A stretch of DNA of 64,000 nt, from NCBI RefSeq assembly GCF_008065375.1, contig NZ_VJYI01000025.1, positions 93,538 through 157,537 of the forward strand, in the 5' to 3' direction. The notes beneath the pieces are model-generated. The model saw nothing but the letters and a program-made list of their open reading frames with translations. It was not told where the DNA came from and made no database searches. Position numbers and translations under genes: made by a program. Source of the DNA: Nonomuraea sp. SYSU D8015. Its GTDB lineage: Bacteria > Actinomycetota > Actinomycetes > Streptosporangiales > Streptosporangiaceae. Shown piece after piece: positions 8,789-18,610 of this stretch. The stretch's first letter is position 1; the number at the start of each line of letters is the position of its first letter.

Positions 8789-9715
8789 TCAGGCCGGTAC
8801 GGTGATCATGGGTGGACGTTCCGAGATCCGCACGTCGCGGCTCATGACATCGTGCCCTGTCAGGCCGCGCCGGAACTGCGCGAGGCATGCGGACGGCTCG
8901 TGGAAGGCCTGGATCTTGCCCTGGCGTTCCAGGCGGGACCAGGCGGCCAGCATGATCTGGGCCGCCATGCCGCCCAGCGCCTCGGTGGACTGCGGGGCGT
9001 GCTCGCGCGAGCCCAGGTCCACCTGCGCGAACGCGTCCAGCCCGGCCAGGTCGAGCAGGTCGATGAGCAGGCCGAGCTCGACGCCGTACCCCGTCAGGAA
9101 CGGCACGCGCTCGAGGGCCGAGCGGCGGCCGGCGTACTCCCCCGCCAGGGGTTGCACGAAACCGGCGAGCTGCGGCCAGTGCAGGTTGATGAGCGGGCGG
9201 GCGACCAGCTCGGTGACGCGGCCGCCGCCGTTGGGAGCGCCGTTCAGCGGGCGGTCGTAGCAGCCCTTGACGTAGACGACGCTGGGGTCCGCGAGCAACG
9301 GCCCGAGCACCCCGCATACCAACGAAGAACGAAATTTCCGGATATCGGCGTCAACGAACGCCAGCACGTCACCGTACGTGACGGCCAGCGACTTCCACAG
9401 CGCCTCACCCTTGCCGTCCAGCGGTTCGAGCTGCGGCAGGATCTCGTCCTGGGCGTGCACCCTGGCCCCGGCGCGCGCGGCCACCCGCGCGGTGTCGTCG
9501 CAGGAGCGCGAGTCGATGACCACGATCTCGTCGACGAGCCCGTCCAGCTCGTGCCGGATGACCCCCACGATCTCGCCGATGGTCTCTCGCTCGTCGCGGG
9601 CCGGGAGCACCACGCTCACCGTGGCGTCCCCCTTGGCGGCCACCAGGTCCCGGACCGGCCAGTCCCCGGCGGACGAAGTGCGGCGCCGCAACCATCCGCT
9701 CACTTCTCGCAGCAT
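8789..9715 (-). CDS. gpgS: Glucosyl-3-phosphoglycerate synthase (GT81)
   Basis: A 308-residue retaining glycosyltransferase that joins glucose from an NDP-sugar to 3-phosphoglycerate, the first step to glucosylglycerate and, in mycobacteria, methylglucose lipopolysaccharide. The GT-A fold is visible: VSVVLPARDERETIGEIV at the N-terminus, the DSRSCDDT motif, DGKGEALWKS, the metal-binding DADIRKF, CYDRPLNG and the conserved QPLAGEYAGRR and PFLTGYGVELGLLID. The ATG at 9715 has GGGAGGTG at the right distance; an earlier in-frame start at 9814 would overlap the regulator gene upstream. It lies 43 bases after that regulator. The partner phosphatase gpgP is not in the window. Confidence 0.92.
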   Translation of the reverse strand: MLREVSGWLRRRTSSAGDWPVRDLVAAKGDATVSVVLPARDERETIGEIVGVIRHELDGLVDEIVVIDSRSCDDTARVAARAGARVHAQDEILPQLEPLDGKGEALWKSLAVTYGDVLAFVDADIRKFRSSLVCGVLGPLLADPSVVYVKGCYDRPLNGAPNGGGRVTELVARPLINLHWPQLAGFVQPLAGEYAGRRSALERVPFLTGYGVELGLLIDLLDLAGLDAFAQVDLGSREHAPQSTEALGGMAAQIMLAAWSRLERQGKIQAFHEPSACLAQFRRGLTGHDVMSRDVRISERPPMITVPA

Positions 9716-9758
9716 GCGACACCTCCCCCCGATCCCCCTATATGCCCCAAATGTCAGG

Positions 9759-11231
9759 TTATGTGCTGTGCGCGTGGCGCTCCAGGAAGGTGTACACGTC
9801 CGCCTCGTCCACACCGGGGAACGACCCCGGCGGCAGCGCGGCCAGGACGTGGGAGTTGGCGCGGGCCGACGGCCAGGCGTATCCCTCCCAGCGCTCGGCC
9901 AGCTCGGCGGGCGGGCGGCGGCAGCAGTCGCCGTTGGGGCAGTTGGATTTGGTGCGGTTGGTGGTCTCCCTGCCCCGGAACCACCGCGACTCCTTGTACG
10001 GCACGCCCAGCGTGATGGCGAAGTCCCGCTCGCGCGACGGGTCGACGTGCGCGACGCAGAAGTAGGTGCCGGTGGGCGAGTCGGAATACTGGTAATACAC
10101 CGAGAACCGGTCGGGCGAGGCGAAAACCTGCCGCCCCGACCACTGCAGGCACATCCGCTGCCCCTCGATGGCGCCCTGCTCGTCGGCCGGGAATTCGATG
10201 CCGTCGTTCTCGTACGCCTTGTAGATGATGCCGCCGGCGTCGTTGCGCACGAAGTGACAGACGAGGCCCAGGTGATGGGTGGCGAGGTTGGTGAAGCGGT
10301 GGGCGGCCATCTCGTACGACACCGCGAACACGTCCCGTAGGTCCTCCACCGACAGCGCCCGCTCGGCCTTGGCCTCCTGCAGGTAAGGCGCGGCGGCCCT
10401 CTCGGGCACGAGGACCGCGGCGGCGAAGTAGTTGGCCTCGGTGCGCTGGCGCAGGAAGTCGGCGAAGTCGCGGGGCTTGTCGTGGCCGAGCGCGAGGTGG
10501 CCGAGCGTCTGGAGCAGGATCGTGCGCGGGGTGTGCATGCCGAGCTGCTCGTGCTTGACGTAGATGCGGCGGTTGCGCAGGTCGGTGATGGAGCGTACGG
10601 AACGCGGCAGGTCCTGCGCGGTGTGCACGGTATAGCCGAAGTGCGTGACCAGGCCCTGGATGGTGCTCTGCGACAGCGCGCCGGTGCGGTAGCCGACCGC
10701 GTCGAGGGCCTTGGCGGCGGCCTCCTCGATCTCCGGGAAGTAGTTGCCCACCTCGCGCTGCCTGCGCCGCAGCTCGGCGTTGGCCACCCTGGCCTCCTCG
10801 GGGGTGGCGGTGCCGCGGGCCTGGCGGGCGCGCAGCTCGCCGTACAGGCCGAGAATGTGCTCCAGCACGTCGTTGGGCACGCGCGCGGAGACCTTCAGCC
10901 GCGGCAGGCCGAGGCCTGCGTAGACGGGGTCGCGCTGCGCCTCCTCCAGGGCGATCTCGAGCTGGGCGCGGCGGTTGGGCGGCTGGCGGCGCAGCAGCTC
11001 CTCGACGGGCACGCCGAGCGCGGAGGCCAGCCCCTTGAGCAGGGACAGCTTGGGCTCGCGCTTGCCGTTCTCCAGCAACGACAGCTGGCTGGGCGCCCGG
11101 CCGACGCGCGAGCCCAGGTCGGAGAGGGTGAGGCCGCGTTGTTTGCGCAGGTGGCGCAGGCGCTGGCCAAACGCGATGAGATCAAGCTCCTGCGTCAAAG
11201 ACAGCGGTTCTTCGCCTAGCAAGGACGCCAT
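9759..11231 (-). CDS. ramB: RamB/ScfR-type XRE transcriptional regulator
   Basis: A 490-residue short-chain fatty-acid regulator. Order of parts: XRE helix-turn-helix (about residues 15-75, LRKQRGLTLSDLGSRVGRAPSQLSLLENGKREP), a linker helix region, an ImmA/IrrE-like domain (about 190-340) and a C-terminal DUF2083 with cysteine cluster CPNGDCC. The metallopeptidase position reads QTLGHLALGH, so the HExxH glutamate is missing and protease activity is unlikely. RamB of Corynebacterium and Mycobacterium controls glyoxylate-cycle genes, and here isocitrate lyase is transcribed divergently next door. The family call is firm; the name ramB rests on that neighbourhood. Confidence 0.85.
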   Translation of the reverse strand: MASLLGEEPLSLTQELDLIAFGQRLRHLRKQRGLTLSDLGSRVGRAPSQLSLLENGKREPKLSLLKGLASALGVPVEELLRRQPPNRRAQLEIALEEAQRDPVYAGLGLPRLKVSARVPNDVLEHILGLYGELRARQARGTATPEEARVANAELRRRQREVGNYFPEIEEAAAKALDAVGYRTGALSQSTIQGLVTHFGYTVHTAQDLPRSVRSITDLRNRRIYVKHEQLGMHTPRTILLQTLGHLALGHDKPRDFADFLRQRTEANYFAAAVLVPERAAAPYLQEAKAERALSVEDLRDVFAVSYEMAAHRFTNLATHHLGLVCHFVRNDAGGIIYKAYENDGIEFPADEQGAIEGQRMCLQWSGRQVFASPDRFSVYYQYSDSPTGTYFCVAHVDPSRERDFAITLGVPYKESRWFRGRETTNRTKSNCPNGDCCRRPPAELAERWEGYAWPSARANSHVLAALPPGSFPGVDEADVYTFLERHAHST

Positions 11232-11479
11232 GCGGGCATCTTAGACAGAAAAACGCTCCATCTTCTAGCCTTCCGGCGCTCGCCTTGCCGCCCTGGTTCC
11301 CAGGTGCGGCGATTGGTCTAGTCCAACGGTAAAACTCGCGATTTCTTCTGCCTTGAATACCCGCCAGTAATGTCCAAAACGGAAATTTCTACGAATCTTC
11401 TCCATGATTCCTCCTATTGAGGCCGCCTCCAAGGGCAGAGACTCGGCGTAAGCACCCAGGGGACGACAAAGGAGTGAAC

Positions 11480-12769
<1,290 letters not shown>

Positions 12770-12822
12770 TTCTCCCTGATCTCGCCGGCCACCTCCAGGG
12801 CATGGGATGGTTCCCCGGCGAA

Positions 12823-12859
12823 CGGGCCGCGCCAGCTCCCCCAGCGCTGGCGCGGCCCG
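12823..12859 (+). terminator. Strong intrinsic terminator after aceA
   Basis: A perfect 14-base-pair stem, CGGGCCGCGCCAGC against GCTGGCGCGGCCCG, closes a 9-base loop and is followed by CCTCTTT. It starts 53 bases after the aceA stop. Confidence 0.85.
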
Positions 12860-13010
12860 CCTCTTTCCAGCCGCATATGTCAGGACAAAGCCATCGCAAT
12901 CGAGCGAGCCAAGAGCGCTCAATGATCAGGGGTCGCCGGTCACGATTTCACTGCGATCGGCGCAGTACCGGGATCTTGACGCTGGCCCGGCAGACCTCCA
13001 GTCTTCTCCC

Positions 13011-13538
13011 ATGGGAGAAATCAGTGAATGGCGGCAATCGTTACCGAAAACCGTCCTGCTGGTGCTCGGTAGCCTGGCGTTCGTGGTCTTAGGGGGTGTC
13101 CTCGCGCTGGGGTTCATTGAGGTGGAGCGCTACGACCCGTGGGTGACGAGGATCGTAGGCTGGGTATGCGCGTTGTTCTTCCTGCTGGCCCTGGTCGCGT
13201 GGACACGCAGGCTGTTCCTCGGAAACTCGGTCGTCATCCGGGTCGATGAGAAGGGAATCCACGACCTCCGGCTCTCGCGTGAACCAATTCCCTGGGAGCA
13301 CATCAAAGACCTCAGGGTCACATGGACCAGACAGGTCGGCCATCTCAGGTTGGACATGTCGCGAGGCGACAAGGAGCGCTTCCTTCGACCAATGGCGAGG
13401 CTACTCTACTGGCCGAATAGAATGCCCGCCATCCCAACTGTCGGTCTTGAGCCCTCCTTCCAGGATCTCCTCCTCGCCGTGGAGCGCTCGCGCCCCCAAG
13501 AGCAGGGCCGGGAGCCTCATATCCCTCACCCATCTTGA
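13011..13538 (+). CDS. STM3941-like small membrane protein
   Basis: A 175-residue protein with two membrane segments (VLLVLGSLAFVVLGGVLALGF and IVGWVCALFFLLALVAW) and then a soluble domain with VVIRVDEKGIHDLRLSREPIPWEHIKDLRV. This PH-like pattern (an Asp-x-x-Gly-Ile strand, then PWxxIxxI) is typical of STM3941/YdbT-related proteins of unknown function. The ATG is chosen because the first membrane helix follows it directly; longer in-frame starts would add a non-conserved tail. It stands alone between the aceA terminator and the TerD-like gene. No enzymatic motif is visible. Confidence 0.72.
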   Translation: MGEISEWRQSLPKTVLLVLGSLAFVVLGGVLALGFIEVERYDPWVTRIVGWVCALFFLLALVAWTRRLFLGNSVVIRVDEKGIHDLRLSREPIPWEHIKDLRVTWTRQVGHLRLDMSRGDKERFLRPMARLLYWPNRMPAIPTVGLEPSFQDLLLAVERSRPQEQGREPHIPHPS

Positions 13539-13635
13539 CGATGGTCCCTCGGCCACGCAGCGGCGCAGCGCGTCCTTCACCGCCTCGCCCGGTACGGGAC
13601 AGCGTGGGAGGACGTTCCGGCTATAAGGTGCGCTC

Positions 13636-15756
13636 GTGGACAATCTTGAAACCCTCGTCATCGCCCGTCGGCTGCGTGTCCCCATCGGCGACGCCCCCGT
13701 CGGCTCCCACCCGAACTGGGGAGAGGTGGCCGCACGCCAGCTCGACGCTGCGCTGCTGAGCGTCGGTTTCAAGTGCTCGGCGGCCCTGCTTGAGCGGTTG
13801 GCGAGGTTGCGCGGGGAGACCGTGGTCGATCTCGGCGTACGGGTTCTGGCCGCCGTTCGCGAGCTCGTGGGTGACCACGTGCAGCACAACGCCTACTTCC
13901 TCGACTTCCCACGCAACGTGCCCGACACGGTGGAATTCTGGGTCGGTCTGTTGCGCGAGGCGTTGCTCGACCCGGTCGCCGCTGAGCGTGTCCAGTTTCA
14001 TTCGCCGGTGCTCAACCTCCTGGAGCTGCCGCGGTACGGCCGCTATCAGCACACCTACGCCGACCTGCTGGCGGCGCACGCCGAGTTGATCCCGCTGGCC
14101 GGGGACCGGGTGACGGTGCTGGAGCTGGGCGGCAGCCTGGAATCGGAGGCCCGGGCACTGTATTTCTCCCTGGCGGGCTCTGAGGTACCGCCGGCTGCCG
14201 AGGACCTGACGGCGCTGCGCACGCTGGCGGCGTTCTGCGCCGACGAGCCGGAGCGCATCCCGGTGCGTGAGAACCGTGCGATCGTCAACGAGGTGCGGCT
14301 GGCCGCTGGGCGGCCGCTGCTGGTGGACACGGTGACCGACGTGCTCCGGCTGGCGTGCGGCTTGTCCGGCGGCGATGTCACGCTGGCGACGCCGACGAGG
14401 TTCCGCTCGTTCCGGCGGGCCGAGCGCCGCGCGCTCCTGCAGGCGTTGGACAGGGTGGCGACGCCGGCCAAGCTGGGCGACGTGCCGCGGCATCGGGAGC
14501 AGTGGAAGCGGCTCGGCGAGCGGCTGCATCCGCACGAGTATCCGCAGTTCCCCGCGGCCGCCCGCGTCTTCGAGGTGGCCAGGGGTGTTCGCGCGGCTGT
14601 GAGCTTGGACGGCCGGGTGGAGGCCGCCCTGGTGGCGGGGCGTGCCGGCGAGGCCGTGAAGTTGCTGGAGAACGCGCCGGGTGCTCTGCTGCGCCGCCTC
14701 GACCACCTGCTGCGTACCGGCCAGTCGGCGTCGGTTGTGCTGGACGCGGCGGAAAGGGCGGCAGCGGGCGCCTCCGGCCGCGTCCTGCTGTCGCTGCGCG
14801 AGCATCTGCAGAACCGGCTCTCCCCCGCCGCCGGCCGTGTTTTCACGAACCGGCACGGCCGGGCCTGGGCGACCCCGGACTCCCGCTCGCCGCTGGAGGA
14901 GCAGGTCCTGTCGCGGGCGCTGGCCGTCCTGGACGAGGAGATCACCCGCCGTCTGCCCGACCCCGGTGAGCTGATCGTCGATCCCGACGTGCTCGACGTC
15001 GCGCTGCCGCTGTCGGGCAAGGCCGTCGTGCCGGGGCTCGGCATGCTGCCGCGCGGGTCGCTGTCGGCGGTGGACGGCGAGCTGCTGCGGTTCTTCGTGT
15101 ACTGGCGGCAGGCCGAGCGGCGCACCGACTACGACCTGTCGGCGCTCATGCTGGACGCCTCCTACGGCGACCCGGTTCATGTGTCGTGGACGAACTACAG
15201 CAACGGCTTCGCCGAGTACTCCGGCGACCTCACCGACGCCACCGACGGCGCGTCGGAGTTCATCGACATCCGGCTGGCTGAAGCCACCCAGCCCATCATC
15301 ATTCCGCAGGTGAACATCTACGCCGGGGAACCGTTCGACGAGGCGGCGGAGGCGTTCTTCGGGTACATGACGAGGGACGCCGCGCAGAAGGGCAGGCCGT
15401 TCGAGCCGCGTACCGTGCGGATGAAGTCCGACCTGCGCGGCTCCGGCCGGATCGCGCTGCCGCTCGTGTTCCTGCGCGGGGACGACGGCGGATGGCGGGT
15501 GAAGTGGCTGCACCTCTACCTGAAGGGGCATCTGTACTTCAACCAGGTGGAGGGCAACCGGGTCACCGCGTCGCTGCTGGTGCGTTCGATCGTGGAACGC
15601 GACTATCTGCGCGTCCGCTACGTGGTCGACCGGCTGCGTGCGAAGGGGGCGCCGGGCGGTCACACCACCTACATCGGGTTGGAGGCGCCGGCTGACCTCC
15701 CTGAAGGGGCGCGGATGTACACGCCGGCAACGCTGCACGAACTGATCCCCGCCTGA
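13636..15756 (+). CDS. Large TerD-related protein (MXAN_6230/SCO0854-like)
   Basis: A 706-residue cytoplasmic protein. The first 450 residues are helical and Leu/Arg/Ala-rich, with repeated segments such as PRHREQWKRLGERLHPHEYPQFPAA. The last 230 residues look like a TerD/tellurite-resistance beta-sandwich (DLSALMLDASYGDPVHVSWTNY, then EFIDIRLAEATQPIIIPQVNIYAGEPF). This fits proteins annotated as MXAN_6230/SCO0854 family, although I see no cysteines that would make the RING domain named there. It starts at GTG 13636 after AAGGTG. TerD proteins act in stress and Ca-linked responses; the role of this family is unknown. A tRNA-like RNA lies just downstream (15852-15943). Confidence 0.72.
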   Translation: MDNLETLVIARRLRVPIGDAPVGSHPNWGEVAARQLDAALLSVGFKCSAALLERLARLRGETVVDLGVRVLAAVRELVGDHVQHNAYFLDFPRNVPDTVEFWVGLLREALLDPVAAERVQFHSPVLNLLELPRYGRYQHTYADLLAAHAELIPLAGDRVTVLELGGSLESEARALYFSLAGSEVPPAAEDLTALRTLAAFCADEPERIPVRENRAIVNEVRLAAGRPLLVDTVTDVLRLACGLSGGDVTLATPTRFRSFRRAERRALLQALDRVATPAKLGDVPRHREQWKRLGERLHPHEYPQFPAAARVFEVARGVRAAVSLDGRVEAALVAGRAGEAVKLLENAPGALLRRLDHLLRTGQSASVVLDAAERAAAGASGRVLLSLREHLQNRLSPAAGRVFTNRHGRAWATPDSRSPLEEQVLSRALAVLDEEITRRLPDPGELIVDPDVLDVALPLSGKAVVPGLGMLPRGSLSAVDGELLRFFVYWRQAERRTDYDLSALMLDASYGDPVHVSWTNYSNGFAEYSGDLTDATDGASEFIDIRLAEATQPIIIPQVNIYAGEPFDEAAEAFFGYMTRDAAQKGRPFEPRTVRMKSDLRGSGRIALPLVFLRGDDGGWRVKWLHLYLKGHLYFNQVEGNRVTASLLVRSIVERDYLRVRYVVDRLRAKGAPGGHTTYIGLEAPADLPEGARMYTPATLHELIPA

Positions 15757-15773
15757 TATACGGTAGAGATCGC

Positions 15774-15875
15774 GAGGCCATGGGAGGGCTTCCTTCTCAT
15801 CTTTGAAAAAGAATCTCTAGCCTTCCCGCTTTCCTCGCCTGCTGGTCATGAGGCCATTCGAGGGCTTCCTTCTCC
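15774..15875 (+). repeat. Imperfect 25-base direct repeat before the tRNA-like element
   Basis: The segment at 15774-15798 (GAGGCCAT, two bases, GAGGGCTTCCTTCTC) recurs at 15850-15874 as GAGGCCAT, two different bases, GAGGGCTTCCTTCTC. Only the two central bases differ. The copies are 76 bases apart. The second copy forms the 5' strand and variable region of the tRNA-like fold; the first has no T-arm after it and looks like a partial duplicate. Confidence 0.7.
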
Positions 15876-15943
15876 TGGTTCGAATCCAGGCAGGCCCTCC
15901 ACCCGGGCCTGCTGGCTCTAGTCCCCGAGCCTCCCTCATGGCC
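15852..15943 (+). ncRNA. Permuted tRNA-like RNA, possible orphan Y RNA
   Basis: Hairpins occur in the order expected of a circularly permuted tRNA or YrlA module. The T-arm is CCTGG TTCGAAT CCAGG (15874-15890). An acceptor-like 7-pair stem follows, CAGGCCC with GGGCCTG (15891-15911), closed by TCCACCC, so a discriminator base and CCA are encoded. After two bases comes a D-arm-like stem GGCTC/GAGCC (15914-15931), then one base, then CCCTC ATGGCC pairing back to GGCCAT and GAGGG at 15852-15864. The spacings match tRNA numbering (positions 8-9 and 26). It lacks the CGGGTCGAA box of the Ro60-linked elements. Folding is seen in the sequence; expression and Ro60 binding are inference. Confidence 0.5.
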
Positions 15944-16040
15944 GGTCGCCGCTCCACTGCCGTAGCAGGGGCTTCTCGATCAAGTGGTGGCCTGGCCAGG
16001 CTGCGCCAGCGTCCATGACTCAGACCTTGCGCCCGGCCCG

Positions 16041-17183
16041 TCACAGGCCAGCCGGCCTGTCGATCGCCGGGTCCGGGAGCCGTGGGTTGACATCGGGAAA
16101 CGAGCTGTCGCCGAACAGGATCCGCGCCGCCAGGGCCCGACCGGCACGACTGCGCAGCACGGCCACCGCCGCCTCTGCCGCGGCGGGAGATCGGATGCCG
16201 GCGAACAGGCGGCGCAGCAACAGCCGGCCTCGGAACCGGCTCCGCAACGCGTTCCCGTCGTACCGGCTCAACACCCGCTGGTCGCCGGTACGCAGGTACT
16301 CGGCGGCGACCGCGGCGGCCAGTTCCGACATACGCAGGCAAGGGTCCAATCCGCCGGCTGTCAGCGGTGACACCGCGCCCGCCGCGTCTCCGACGAGCAG
16401 CCCGGCGGGACACGCCAGCCGTCGCAGCACGCCGCCGACCGGGATGGGACCACCTCGACGCTCGACCGGACCGGTCGGTGCCGCGCGGCCGGGCGCGTCC
16501 GCGGCGAAGTCGTCCAGCAGGTGGCGGATGCCGGTGCGCATCGCGTCCGGGTATCCCGCGACGCCGACATGCGCATACCGGCCGTCGTCGATGACCCACC
16601 CCAGGTACCCGGGAGCGACCCTGGGGTCAAGCACGCAGTGGAACGCCGGGGTGGTCGTGCCCGACGCGACCGGGTGGACGATCTCGGCACCGATGAGGAA
16701 GCGCCGGTTGACGTCGAGGCCGAGATCACGGGCCACATGGGAGCGGGCGCCGTCCGCGCCGACGATGAACCGGGCCGTCACCGGTTCCGCACCCGCGAGC
16801 CGTACGAAGCCCATCGACGAGTCGACGTACCGCACCCCCAGGAGGACCCGCGCCCCGGCCGACTCCGCTGCGCGGTGCGCGTGCTCGTAGATCGCCGCCA
16901 TGTCGGCCACGCGGTACTCGTCCCGGTCACTGGTGAGCCGGATGGGCGCCCGCCGTGATGGCGGATACAGCAGCACGTCCCGTACGCCAGGGCCGAGCAG
17001 GTGGTCCGGCAGGCCGAAGTGATCGAGGGTGCGACGCACGAAGATCCCGGTCGTGCGGATGCCCGTCGACAGCGACCTGCGGCGGTCGACCACCATCACC
17101 TTCAATTGCCGTCGCGCGAGCAGGCGGGCTGTGCGCAGGCCGGCCAGGCCCGCGCCCACGACGAGTACATCCACTGTCTGCAT
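16041..17183 (-). CDS. FAD-dependent oxidoreductase, geranylgeranyl-reductase/monooxygenase type
   Basis: A 380-residue flavoprotein. The N-terminus has the Rossmann motif VDVLVVGAGLAGLRTARLLAR, the middle has RFIVGADGARSHVARDLGL (the GD-type motif of group A flavoproteins), and LLVGDAAGAVSPLTAGGLDPCLR is the second FAD motif. This pattern fits GGR-family reductases and related hydroxylases. The ATG at 17183 places the nucleotide fold at the extreme N-terminus; a longer frame to 17285 adds unrelated residues, and neither start has a clear ribosome site. It stands alone on the minus strand. The substrate is unknown, and no terpenoid or polyketide genes are next to it. Confidence 0.82.
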   Translation of the reverse strand: MQTVDVLVVGAGLAGLRTARLLARRQLKVMVVDRRRSLSTGIRTTGIFVRRTLDHFGLPDHLLGPGVRDVLLYPPSRRAPIRLTSDRDEYRVADMAAIYEHAHRAAESAGARVLLGVRYVDSSMGFVRLAGAEPVTARFIVGADGARSHVARDLGLDVNRRFLIGAEIVHPVASGTTTPAFHCVLDPRVAPGYLGWVIDDGRYAHVGVAGYPDAMRTGIRHLLDDFAADAPGRAAPTGPVERRGGPIPVGGVLRRLACPAGLLVGDAAGAVSPLTAGGLDPCLRMSELAAAVAAEYLRTGDQRVLSRYDGNALRSRFRGRLLLRRLFAGIRSPAAAEAAVAVLRSRAGRALAARILFGDSSFPDVNPRLPDPAIDRPAGL

Positions 17184-17426
17184 ATCCTGCGACGGTAGGG
17201 GCGACGGCCCATCCGCAGGACCGTTTGCACACGACCCGCTCCGTACCTCGACAGCATCGTCACACTCGGAACCGTGGATATGCACGTGCTGCGGCCGGTG
17301 GACGCAAGGTCGCCCGCACCGGACGTGCCTTTAGCCGGATCTCAAAGGGAATCTCGCGGACTGGGGAAACGAACAGCCGGCACGTTCAACGCGTTCGTCG
17401 CCGAGAAGCGTTTAGGTTGGGGATGG

Positions 17427-18413
17427 TCACGCGTCCGATTCGGCAGGAACGATTTCGACCACCTGCACAGAGCGCACCTGCGGATCCTTCGCCAGATGCC
17501 GGACGACGTCCGGGGTGTTGATGACGGTGAACCCGTGCACCAGCCCCTCGCCCGCCGCGAGGCGCAACTCCGCCAGATCGAGCCCGACCTCTTCAAGTGC
17601 GGGCTCGTCCTCCTCCCGCAACAACGACACCCACCGCCGGAATTCGGCGACCCTCGACGGGCCCTCCACATCCTCGTACGCGTCGAAAGCGCCGATCACC
17701 CCGGGGAAGACGTAAGGCCACCCGATCGGCTTCTCGCCGCGTCCGGGAGAAAGCAGCAGGACCTCGTTCTTCTGAACGCCATATATCTCTCCCGCCTGCT
17801 CTTCGGGCAACGGCTCTTTCAATTCGACCACCGCGTGCACGCTGTGCCTGAGCGAGCTCATGCCCTTCAGCAGGCGGGCCGTCCGGTGACTACCCGACTT
17901 CACGTTCGCGTCCCCGACCGTGGCGAGAAGCTCGGTCAGGTACCAGGGCACCGGCTTCGGCACGTGCAGCCAACCCGACACGTCCTGCCGGAACTCCGTC
18001 AACACCATCGGCGCATCGTGCGGCCACGTGCTCGCGATCCGCGGCCCGACGCCGATCCTCAGGGAGCCGTCGAACGACGTGACTTCGTCCTCGAGCGGTC
18101 TGGAGCGCCGGCATTCCTCGGCGGGGGTCAGCGTGAACTGCGTGGAGTAGTCGGGATTGGCGACGGCGAATCCCATGAGAACGACACGGCTAAATCTGAC
18201 GCAATCCATCGTCTCCACAGCAGAGCGCTCGGTTCGCGGCGAATCCTGGGCCGTGATGACACTCAACACCAGTACGCCGACGAAAACCGTCGCTAACGCC
18301 CGTGTGAAACCCCGTGCATTCACCGACCGTTCCACCCCCGCGACCCTTCGTGAAACGCGTCTCCTGGCGTTCACGGCCAGGCCATCCTGCTGTGAAATCG
18401 GGTCTGAGATCAA
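17427..18413 (-). CDS. Hypothetical membrane-anchored extracytoplasmic protein
   Basis: Up to 328 residues, beginning with a basic stretch and one hydrophobic segment (ALATVFVGVLVLSVITAQ), then a soluble domain that would lie outside the membrane. The soluble part has MVLTEFRQDVSGWLHVPKPVPWYL and ends LRSVQVVEIVPAESDA-like (PQVRSVQVVEIVP). I do not recognise a family. The start is uncertain: the frame opens with TTG at 18413 and alternatives are GTG codons before the hydrophobic segment. G+C at third positions is a little lower than in neighbours, and no partner gene adjoins it. It faces the Ro60 array head to head. Confidence 0.6.
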   Translation of the reverse strand: MISDPISQQDGLAVNARRRVSRRVAGVERSVNARGFTRALATVFVGVLVLSVITAQDSPRTERSAVETMDCVRFSRVVLMGFAVANPDYSTQFTLTPAEECRRSRPLEDEVTSFDGSLRIGVGPRIASTWPHDAPMVLTEFRQDVSGWLHVPKPVPWYLTELLATVGDANVKSGSHRTARLLKGMSSLRHSVHAVVELKEPLPEEQAGEIYGVQKNEVLLLSPGRGEKPIGWPYVFPGVIGAFDAYEDVEGPSRVAEFRRWVSLLREEDEPALEEVGLDLAELRLAAGEGLVHGFTVINTPDVVRHLAKDPQVRSVQVVEIVPAESDA

Positions 18414-18610
18414 GATGGATTGTGCCGGTCAGCACCGATATTCGGCCTCTGGCCGCGCCTCCCAGCACGCAGAAGCACACACGGCGACATGGCGGGTGGC
18501 GCTCTCCGCACCCCCGGTGCAACCGGCGGCGGAAGGGCACCGGCGAAGATCCCGATCTGGTAGATGGTCGCGCGTCGCGTGCGCATACTCCGGCCAAAGC
18601 ATCGCCTGCA

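Noticed and set aside
13621..15738. Minus-strand open frame of 705 codons
   Set aside because: It is antisense to the TerD-like gene, which has the better ribosome site, composition and family match.
15774..15901. Ordinary tRNA from GGGAGGG (15782) to the CCA at 15899-15901
   Set aside because: It would be about 120 bases, with no D-arm or anticodon arm between the acceptor strands. The fold at 15852-15943 is far better.
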